Below are positions 8,632 to 14,282 of a stretch of DNA of 15,908 nucleotides, in pieces; position 1 is the first letter of the stretch, and every line of letters starts with the position of its first letter. Below the pieces are notes generated by a model, which did no database searches, was not told the origin of the DNA, and worked only from the letters and a program-made list of their open reading frames with translations. Location: contig URQS01000069.1 of the NCBI GenBank assembly GCA_900550035.1, forward strand, positions 1 to 15,908. The letters are read 5' to 3'. This stretch comes from an uncultured Prevotella sp. GTDB lineage: Bacteria > Bacteroidota > Bacteroidia > Bacteroidales > Bacteroidaceae. A program made the translations under genes and the position numbers.

Positions 8632-9396
8632 ATGAAGAATGTATATTTCCTCTCAGACGCCCACCTCGGGTCGTGGGCTATAGAGCACAGCCGCACTCAG
8701 GAGCGCCGGCTTGTGCGTTTTCTTGACTCGATAAAGACCAAGGCACGTGCAATATATCTGCTTGGCGACATGTTCGACTTCTGGTATGAGTGGCGTTATG
8801 CAGTGCCCAAGGGCTACACGCGCTTTCTCGGCAAACTGTCGGAGCTTACCGACATGGGCGTTGAGGTGCACTACTTCACGGGCAATCACGACATTTGGTC
8901 GTACGGTTATCTGCACGACGAGTGCGGAGTGATAATACATACGCGTCCGGAGACGGTGGAGATATACGACAAGGTGTTCTATCTGGCGCACGGCGACGGA
9001 CTGGGCGACCCCGACCGCAAGTTCAAGTTCATAAAGCGTGTGTTCCACAACCGCCTCTGCCAGGTGCTGTTCAGCTCGCTTCATCCGCGCTGGAGCATGT
9101 GGTTCGGACTGACATGGGCAAAGAAGTCACGCCTTAAACGTGTCGATGGCAAGGAACCGCCCTACATGGGCGAGCAGCGCGAGCACCTCGTGTTGTACAC
9201 CAAGCAATACATGAAGACCCATCCCAACGTCGACTACTTCATGTATGGCCACCGCCACATCGAACTCGACCTCATCCTCTCGCGCAAGTCGCGCATGATG
9301 ATTCTGGGCGATTGGATTACGCAGTTCACGTACGCGGTGTTCGATGGCGAGCACATGTTCCTCGAAGAATACGTTGAGGGCGAAAGCCAACCGTGA
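8632..9396 (+). CDS. lpxH: UDP-2,3-diacylglucosamine diphosphatase
   Basis: The 254-residue product is a calcineurin-like metallophosphoesterase with the full LpxH motif set: D9-x-H11 (SDAHLG), G45-D46-M-F-D49-FW, G84-N85-H86-D87, H120 in AHGDG, and G206-H207-R-H209. These residues bind the two metal ions. LpxH hydrolyses UDP-2,3-diacylglucosamine to lipid X plus UMP at the inner face of the cytoplasmic membrane, step four of lipid A synthesis. The insertion around 125-180, rich in basic and aromatic residues (FKFIKRVFHNR, HPRWSMWFGLTW), fits the lipid-binding cap of LpxH and separates it from general phosphoesterases. The ATG is the only start that keeps SDAH at the usual distance. The gene stands alone between two stretches of low-complexity DNA. 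No promoter box could be placed, so transcription through the repeat from upstream is possible. Confidence 0.9.
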   Translation: MKNVYFLSDAHLGSWAIEHSRTQERRLVRFLDSIKTKARAIYLLGDMFDFWYEWRYAVPKGYTRFLGKLSELTDMGVEVHYFTGNHDIWSYGYLHDECGVIIHTRPETVEIYDKVFYLAHGDGLGDPDRKFKFIKRVFHNRLCQVLFSSLHPRWSMWFGLTWAKKSRLKRVDGKEPPYMGEQREHLVLYTKQYMKTHPNVDYFMYGHRHIELDLILSRKSRMMILGDWITQFTYAVFDGEHMFLEEYVEGESQP

Positions 9397-9402
9397 TTTA
9401 TA

Positions 9403-9426
9403 GTTGAGAGTTGAGAATTGAGAGTT
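9403..9426. repeat. Short GTTGAGAGTTGAG low-complexity tract after lpxH
   Basis: GTTGAGAGTTGAGAATTGAG and the following AGTTA begin 6 bases after the lpxH stop. The words are of the same class as those upstream of lpxH but in the opposite sense (complement of TAACTCTCAA...), so lpxH is flanked by inverted low-complexity DNA. Confidence 0.6.
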
Positions 9427-9444
9427 ATGTATTCCCCTTCCCTA

Positions 9445-10206
9445 CATGAATAATATTAAAATGATTGTCAATCATTGTCACTATTGTCGTTAAATACAAA
9501 ATTATCATGCCTCTTGTTTTTTTAACGACAATGTTCGACAATGTTTGACAATAAGACAATCGATATTATCTGTTGCGCACATAATTTATAAAATTGTCAA
9601 TCATTGTCACTATTGTCGTTAAATACAAAATTATCAAGCCCCTTGTTTTAGAACGACAATGTTTGACAATGTTTGACAATAGGAAGAGCAAGATTATCCG
9701 TTGCGCACATAATTTATAAAATTGTCAAGCATTGTCAATATTGTCGTTAAATACAAAATTATCATGTCCCTTGTTTTTTTAGAACGACAATGTTTGACAA
9801 TAGGAAGAGCAAGATTATCCGTTGCACTCATGAATATTATAGAAATTGTCGAACATTGTCACTATTGTCGTTAAATACAAAATTATCATGCCTCTTGTTT
9901 TTTAGAACGACAATGTTCGACAATGGTTGACAATAGGAAGAACAAGATTATATGTTGCACTCATGAATATTATAAAAATTGTCAATCATTGTCACTATTG
10001 TCGTTAAATACAAATTTATCATGTCTCTTGTTTTTTAGAACGACAATGTTCGACAATGGTTGACAATAAGACAATCGATATTATCTGTCGCACTCACAAT
10101 TTATAAAATTGTCAATCATTGTCACTATTGTCGTTAAATACAAAAATATCATGCCTCTTGTTTTAGAACGACAATGTTCGACAATAGGAGGAGCAATATT
10201 ATTCAT
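9445..10206. repeat. Six-unit tandem array of palindromic ATTGTC/GACAAT repeats
   Basis: Six units start at 9464, 9593, 9721, 9845, 9978 and 10108 (periods 129, 128, 124, 133, 130). Each has a left arm of three ATTGTC hexamers at offsets 0, 10 and 19, followed by GTT, then a 31-36 base AT-rich centre starting AAATACAAA. The right arm begins AACGACAAT and carries two or three GACAAT hexamers 10 bases apart, so each unit is a large imperfect palindrome. Spacers of 30-40 bases separate units. I count 36 exact hexamers. The hexamers are invariant while the 3-4 bases between them vary. No reading frame of useful length crosses the region on either strand. This array fills nearly all of the 884-base gap between lpxH and the next gene. 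I do not recognise the family. The roughly helical spacing suggests a protein-binding array, but that is inference. Confidence 0.93.
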
Positions 10207-10209
10207 ACA

Positions 10210-10243
10210 ACATAGCCCAGAGCCGAGCGGCCCTGGGCTATGT
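10210..10243. terminator. Hairpin terminator between the repeat array and the beta-barrel gene
   Basis: ACATAGCCCAG (10210-10220) pairs perfectly with CTGGGCTATGT (10233-10243), and an inner GCC/GGC pair extends the hairpin. The T-rich tail is weak on the plus strand (CTTTCT) and weaker on the minus strand. It lies 38 bases beyond the stop of the minus-strand gene, so ending that transcript is its likeliest job. A small GCCCC/GGGGC hairpin (10250-10263) lies between. Confidence 0.65.
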
Positions 10244-10280
10244 CTTTCTGCCCCAGTTGGGGCGTATAGTTTGTGAGTTA

Positions 10281-10856
10281 TTACAGAGCGAACTTGTAGC
10301 CCAGTGTGAGCTGGAATACGCTGTTCTTTGAGTCAGAGCCATCCATAATCTTGCTTACGCCGAGGTTGTAGCGAGCGTCGATAACGAAGTTGTTGATTTC
10401 GTACGAGAGACCTACAGGAATAGAGAAGTCAACGCTCTCAATACCGTCGAGATCGGTAGTAACCTTAGTGCCACTCTTTTCGACAGAAGCCTTGCTTGTT
10501 ACGTTGAAGCCAGGCTGGATACCGAGCTTAACAGCCAGACCATTAGCAACGTAAACGTTGGCAAGGATAGGAACGTTGAGATAGTCGAGCTTAACGGTAG
10601 CGTCATAACCTTCTACCTCGCCCTTGCATCCCTGCATAGAGTAGAGAGCACCTGCCGAGAGACTGAAGATGTCGCTAACCTGATATTCGAACTCTGCACC
10701 GGCAACAGCGCCTACGCGGATGTCACCGTCACCCTTAGTCACGTTAGCCAAACTAAGACCAACCTTAGGCTGGATTGTGACTGTACCTACTCTGTGCTGT
10801 GCGAATGACGATACTGTAGCTAACGCCATTACTGCCATAAGAAATAACTTCTTCAT
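10281..10856 (-). CDS. Outer membrane beta-barrel protein (porin family)
   Basis: The 191-residue product has a signal peptide MKKLFLMAVMALATVSSFA with cleavage before QHR. The rest is an eight-strand-type barrel: alternating strands such as VTIQPKVGLSLANV, VGAVAGAEFEYQV, FSLSAGALYSMQG, LDYLNVPILANVYV, LAVKLGIQPGFNV, FSIPVGLSYEI, FVIDARYNLGV and a final strand VFQLTLGYKFAL ending in a C-terminal Leu after Phe-Ala. The 'LDYLNVPIL' turn is typical of the Bacteroidetes OMP_b-brl_2/PorT-like family. These proteins sit in the outer membrane; individual functions are mostly unknown. It is monocistronic with a good -7 box upstream and a hairpin downstream, and is transcribed divergently from clpS. 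The beta-barrel call is secure, the specific role is not. Confidence 0.88.
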   Translation of the reverse strand: MKKLFLMAVMALATVSSFAQHRVGTVTIQPKVGLSLANVTKGDGDIRVGAVAGAEFEYQVSDIFSLSAGALYSMQGCKGEVEGYDATVKLDYLNVPILANVYVANGLAVKLGIQPGFNVTSKASVEKSGTKVTTDLDGIESVDFSIPVGLSYEINNFVIDARYNLGVSKIMDGSDSKNSVFQLTLGYKFAL

Positions 10857-10907
10857 ACCAAAATGTGTTTTATTAGTGAATGATTAGTTGCTTTAGAGGT
10901 GTCGTTG

Positions 10908-10938
10908 CAAAGTTATGGCAAAAATGTATACAAAGCAA
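10908..10938 (-). promoter_or_regulatory. Promoter of the beta-barrel gene
   Basis: On the minus strand TAACTTTG (plus-strand CAAAGTTA, 10908-10915) is an exact TAnnTTTG -7 box 52 bases before the ATG. A TTG 20 bases upstream of it (plus-strand 10936-10938) could be the -33 element; a TTTG at 10931-10934 is slightly too close. Confidence 0.6.
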
Positions 10939-11003
10939 GCGTTTTTTATGTAAATATGCATCATTTTATCTATAATATTGGTCTTTTTGTAGATTTTTAT
11001 TTG

Positions 11004-11011
11004 TAAGTTTG
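11004..11011 (+). promoter_or_regulatory. -7 box for the clpS-clpA-aat operon
   Basis: TAAGTTTG is an exact TAnnTTTG match and ends 7 bases before the clpS ATG, so the mRNA would have a very short leader or none. A -33 partner at ideal spacing is not obvious (TTTTTG ends at 10989). The 10857-11018 interval is shared by two divergent promoters. Confidence 0.5.
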
Positions 11012-11018
11012 TACAATT

Positions 11019-11321
11019 ATGGCAAAACAACAAACTTCAGTGCGCAATCGCACCAATACCGACCTGCGCGAACCGCGTCGCTACAAGGTGATAATTTACA
11101 ACGACGACTTCACCACAATGGAGTTTGTCGTTCACGTCCTCAACACCGTATTCTATAAGAGTCAGCCCGAGGCTGAAGCCCTCATGCTCGACGTGCACGA
11201 ACGAGGCAGTGCCGTAGTGGGTGTATACAGCTACGACATAGCCACATCGCGTGTGTGCAAAGCCACCATGATGGCACGTGAGCAGAACTTCCCCCTCCGA
11301 CTGGAATGCAAACCTGAATAA
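11019..11321 (+). CDS. clpS: ClpS, N-end rule adaptor of ClpAP
   Basis: At 100 residues this matches ClpS in length and layout: a flexible N-terminal arm (1-20) and one alpha/beta domain. The N-degron pocket signature is intact: YNDDFTTMEFVVHVL (27-41, with N28-D29-D30, T32 and M34) and LDVHERG (57-63, with H60, the residue that contacts the substrate amino terminus). The C-terminal YDIATSRVCKATMMARE...FPL motif is also present. ClpS binds proteins starting with Leu, Phe, Tyr or Trp and delivers them to ClpA in the cytoplasm. It is the first gene of a clpS-clpA-aat operon. ClpA's N-domain, the docking site of ClpS, is encoded immediately downstream. Identification is firm. Confidence 0.96.
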   Translation: MAKQQTSVRNRTNTDLREPRRYKVIIYNDDFTTMEFVVHVLNTVFYKSQPEAEALMLDVHERGSAVVGVYSYDIATSRVCKATMMAREQNFPLRLECKPE

Positions 11322-11360
11322 GGACGTTTGTTTTTATCTTCAACCAAACAAGTAGAAACT

Positions 11361-13625
11361 TTGAAAAATAGCAATAATACAGCCGCTGCCATGCGCATGG
11401 CAATAGAGTCGTGCGACACATGGCGCCACGAGTTTGTGACACCCGAACACGTGCTTCTCGCCGTCAGCCGTCAGGAGCCGTTTCAGGATGCCTTGCTCGA
11501 TATCAATGTCGACCCCGAGGAATTTTCGGCTGCCATAGGCGAATATCTTGACAGTATCGACCGCGTGCCCGATGGCGTGCGCTACACCATCGAAGGCTCG
11601 CACCAGTTCTCCGAGATGATGACCCTCGCCGTGCGGCAGGCACAGTATGCCGACATCGACGTTGTCGACGTGCCACAGCTCGTAGCCGCCATGCTTATGC
11701 TTGAGGAATCGCGTGCAGCCTACGAGCTCAATCGCTTTATAGGCGACAACCAAGGCGATTTCATGGCGTCGCTCGTGAGCTACTATGATGCGCAGGAAGC
11801 CATCGACAATGGTGAGGCAGTGGAAACGACTACCGAGTCGCGCCGCCAGGCATGGCGAGAGTTTGTGACGTGCATATCCGACACTTACACCCAGCACAAT
11901 CCGCTCATCGGACGCGAGGACGAACTGGAGCGCACCATACAGGTGCTGTGCCGTAAAGACAAGAACAATCCGCTGCATGTCGGCGAGGCAGGTGTCGGCA
12001 AGACAGCGCTGGTATACGGACTGGCAGCACGCATTGCTCGGGGCGATGTGCCCGACCGCCTCAAGCAGTCGCGCATATACATGATGGACATGGGCACGAT
12101 GATAGCAGGTGCACAATTCCGTGGCGACTTCGAGAAGCGCATCAAGCAGGTGATGGAAGGACTCACCGCTGAGGGTCACGCCATACTCTACATCGACGAG
12201 ATACACAATATGGTTGGGGCAGGACGCTCGGGCGGCGACGCTTCGCTCGATGCCTCCAACATGCTCAAGCCCTACCTCGAAAGCGGCGAGATACGATTCA
12301 TCGGCTCTACTACATACGACGAATACAACCGCTATATAGCCAGCCAGAAGTCGCTGGTGCGCCGGTTCCAGCAGATAGACATCGCCGAACCGTCGATTGA
12401 CGACGCCGTGCGCATACTGGAAGGCTTGCGTCCGGGCTACGAGAAGTTCCACGGAGTGAAGTTCGCTACGGGTGCCATGGAGTTTGCCGTGCGCCAGACT
12501 GCCCGCCACATCAGCGACCGCTTCCTGCCCGACAAAGCCATCGACCTCATCGACGAGGCTGGCGCCTATCGCGAGACGCATCCCCTCACCACTCAGAAGC
12601 GCCAGACCGTCGACCGCCGGTTGATGGGCGAGATACTTGCCAAGATGTGCAAGATTGATGCTGCCGCGCTGCGCGACACCAGCAATGTGGCGTTGCAGAC
12701 ATTGTCGGACGATATGCGTGCCGAGATATTCGGACAGGACCGTGCCGTGAACGAGGTGGTTGAGGCTGTGCAGATGGCAAAAGCCGGACTGGGCGACGAC
12801 GACAAACCGATGGCGTCGCTGCTGTTCGTGGGGCCCACGGGTGTGGGCAAGACCGAGGTGGCACGCACTTTGGCTCGACAGTTGGGCGTAAATCTGGTGC
12901 GCTTCGACATGAGCGAGTATGCTGAGAAGCACGCTGTGGCGAAGCTCATCGGTGCTCCGGCAGGATATGTGGGCTACGAGGACGGCGGACAACTGACCGC
13001 CGCGCTGCGCAAGTCGCCCAACTGTGTGCTGCTGTTCGACGAGATAGAAAAGGCACATCCCGACATATTCAACATCTTCCTTCAGATGATGGACTACGCC
13101 ACGCTCACCGACAACCATGGTCAGCGAGCCGACCTGCGTGGCACCATCATCATAATGACATCCAACGCCGGCGCCCAGTATGCCTCACGTGCAAGCATCG
13201 GATTCATGGGAGGGGTGTCGCGAGGCGAAGCAATGCTTGCACAGGTGAAGAAGACATTCAAGCCCGAATTCATCAACCGACTCACCGACATCGTAGTGTT
13301 CGGCGACATGACACGCCAGATGGCGTCGCTCATCCTCGATAAGAAGCTCGCCAAGCTGCAGCAGAAACTTACAGCCAAGAACGTGACGATGCACCTCAGC
13401 GACTCGGCACGACAACTGCTACTCAATCGTGGCTTTACGCCCGAGTACGGAGCACGCGAAATCGACCGCGTCATCGGCTCGATGCTCAAGCCGTTGCTGA
13501 TGCGCGAGATGCTCTTCGGAAGTCTGAAGAAGGGTGGAGAGGTGTCAGTAGACGAAAGCAATGGGCAATTGGTTATCTCCTCGTCAACTTGTCTCCTCGT
13601 CAACTCGTCAACTAATAAAAAATGA
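11361..13625 (+). CDS. clpA: ClpA, AAA+ unfoldase of the ClpAP protease
   Basis: From TTG at 11361 the product has 754 residues. This start places RHEF at 22-25, as in E. coli ClpA (758 residues). An earlier in-frame TTG at 11328, 6 bases after the clpS stop, would add 11 non-conserved residues and cannot be excluded. Domains: ClpA N-domain (1-~145, the ClpS docking site); first AAA module with Walker A GEAGVGKT (208-215, K214) and Walker B ILYIDE (E280); second module with GPTGVGKT (491-498, K497) and LLFDEIEKAH (E561). The ClpP-docking loop carries IGF (613-615), so it should couple to ClpP, encoded elsewhere. The absence of the long ClpB middle domain rules out ClpB. Walker A has Ala where Pro is usual (GEAGVGKT for GEPGVGKT). 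The last ~14 residues come from a low-complexity repeat. TGA overlaps the aat ATG (ATGA). Confidence 0.95.
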   Translation: MKNSNNTAAAMRMAIESCDTWRHEFVTPEHVLLAVSRQEPFQDALLDINVDPEEFSAAIGEYLDSIDRVPDGVRYTIEGSHQFSEMMTLAVRQAQYADIDVVDVPQLVAAMLMLEESRAAYELNRFIGDNQGDFMASLVSYYDAQEAIDNGEAVETTTESRRQAWREFVTCISDTYTQHNPLIGREDELERTIQVLCRKDKNNPLHVGEAGVGKTALVYGLAARIARGDVPDRLKQSRIYMMDMGTMIAGAQFRGDFEKRIKQVMEGLTAEGHAILYIDEIHNMVGAGRSGGDASLDASNMLKPYLESGEIRFIGSTTYDEYNRYIASQKSLVRRFQQIDIAEPSIDDAVRILEGLRPGYEKFHGVKFATGAMEFAVRQTARHISDRFLPDKAIDLIDEAGAYRETHPLTTQKRQTVDRRLMGEILAKMCKIDAAALRDTSNVALQTLSDDMRAEIFGQDRAVNEVVEAVQMAKAGLGDDDKPMASLLFVGPTGVGKTEVARTLARQLGVNLVRFDMSEYAEKHAVAKLIGAPAGYVGYEDGGQLTAALRKSPNCVLLFDEIEKAHPDIFNIFLQMMDYATLTDNHGQRADLRGTIIIMTSNAGAQYASRASIGFMGGVSRGEAMLAQVKKTFKPEFINRLTDIVVFGDMTRQMASLILDKKLAKLQQKLTAKNVTMHLSDSARQLLLNRGFTPEYGAREIDRVIGSMLKPLLMREMLFGSLKKGGEVSVDESNGQLVISSSTCLLVNSSTNKK
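13576..13613 (+). repeat. Tandem 16-base repeat inside the clpA 3' end
   Basis: TCTCCTCGTCAACTTG (13576-13591) is followed at once by TCTCCTCGTCAACTCG (13592-13607) and the start of a third copy (TCAACT). This is the CTCGTCAACTCGTCAACT-type DNA usually seen between genes in Prevotella. Here it is translated as the end of ClpA (SSTCLLVNSST). Confidence 0.8.
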
Positions 13626-14272
13626 TTTACAGAATAGATAAAGAACTGATATTTCCGCGTCCAGTCGACGTAGAGCCCGACGGACTGCTGTGTGTGGGCG
13701 GCGACCTTAGTATCGACCGCTTGCTGCTGGCATATAGCAACGGCATATTCCCGTGGTATTCGTTTCGCGACGAGAAGGAGCCGTTGTGGTACTGTCCGCA
13801 GCAGCGCTTCGTCATCTTCCCCGACGAGATACACGTGTCGCACTCTATGCGCACGCTGATTAACAAGGGAGTGTTTGAGGTGTCGATGGGCGAGTGTTTC
13901 GACGGAGTGATAAGCGGATGTGCCGCTGCCGGCGGTCGCAACGTGCATGCCGGTGCATGGCTGGGCGACGAAATCATACGTGCCTATACCGAATTGCATC
14001 GCCAGGGTTTCGCGCAGAGCGTGGAGGTGTGGCAGGACGGCAAGCTGGTGGGCGGACTGTATGGCGTAACAATTGGACGCGCATTCTTCGGCGAGAGCAT
14101 GTTCTCGCTCGTGCCCAACGCCAGCAAGCTGGCATTGATATTCCTTGCCGACTTCATGCGTGAGCATGGCGGCTCGCTCATCGACTGCCAGTTTGAGACT
14201 CCTCACCTCAAGTCGATGGGCGGACGATACATCTCCTATAAAGAATATATGGATATAATCAGCCGCGACTGA
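13622..14272 (+). CDS. aat: Leucyl/phenylalanyl-tRNA-protein transferase
   Basis: The 216-residue product is full length for bacterial Aat. Conserved blocks are in order: FPRPVDVEPDGLLCVGGDLS near the N-terminus, GIFPWYS, PLWYCPQQRFVI, the IIRAYTELHRQGFAQSVEVW helix region, KLVGGLYGVTIGRAFFGESMFS, NASKLAL, and the LIDCQFETPHLKSMGGRYIS ending. The GLYG and GESMFS blocks form the GNAT-like site that takes Leu or Phe from tRNA. The enzyme adds these to proteins starting with Lys or Arg and so creates the primary degrons read by ClpS. One block reads FAQSVE where AHSVE is common in the family. The ATG overlaps the clpA stop by four bases, indicating translational coupling. The last codons lie inside a palindrome shared with the convergent MATE gene. 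Identification is firm. Confidence 0.96.
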   Translation: MIYRIDKELIFPRPVDVEPDGLLCVGGDLSIDRLLLAYSNGIFPWYSFRDEKEPLWYCPQQRFVIFPDEIHVSHSMRTLINKGVFEVSMGECFDGVISGCAAAGGRNVHAGAWLGDEIIRAYTELHRQGFAQSVEVWQDGKLVGGLYGVTIGRAFFGESMFSLVPNASKLALIFLADFMREHGGSLIDCQFETPHLKSMGGRYISYKEYMDIISRD

Positions 14273-14282
14273 TTATATCCAT
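14249..14282. terminator. Bidirectional terminator-like palindrome in the overlap of aat and the MATE gene
   Basis: ATGGATATAATCAG (14249-14262) and CTGATTATATCCAT (14269-14282) are perfect inverted copies with a 6-base loop CCGCGA. On the plus strand the stem is followed by CATTTTTC; on the minus strand by ATATTCTTTAT. Both stop codons (TGA at 14270-14272 on plus, TGA at 14261-14259 on minus) lie in the stem. Confidence 0.7.

Noticed and set aside
9445..10206. CRISPR array
   Set aside because: The units are regularly spaced, but the spacers are similar to each other, the repeats are ~93-base palindromes rather than 24-40 base direct repeats, and there are no cas genes.
9445..10206. Plasmid-type iteron replication origin
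   Set aside because: Iteron-like hexamers are present, but there is no rep gene nearby, the neighbours are chromosomal housekeeping genes, and the hexamers are in inverted sets rather than simple direct iterons. A host-protein binding site is not excluded.
11328..11360. Upstream TTG start for ClpA adding MFLSSTKQVET
   Set aside because: The 11 residues lie outside the conserved ClpA N-domain, and the TTG at 11361 gives a length match to known ClpA. The alternative is kept open because both starts are TTG.
11340..13118. Long open frame (592 codons) on the minus strand opposite clpA
   Set aside because: It is a mirror of the GC-rich, strongly biased codons of clpA. The plus strand encodes an intact ClpA with all motifs, and the antisense translation shows no recognisable domain.
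11361..13625. ClpB/ClpC instead of ClpA
   Set aside because: The long middle coiled-coil domain of ClpB and the ClpC M-domain are absent, the IGF ClpP loop is present, and clpS is directly upstream.
13121..14206. Long open frame (361 codons) on the minus strand spanning clpA and aat
   Set aside because: It crosses the junction of two real plus-strand genes, has no recognisable motif, and is explained by codon bias.
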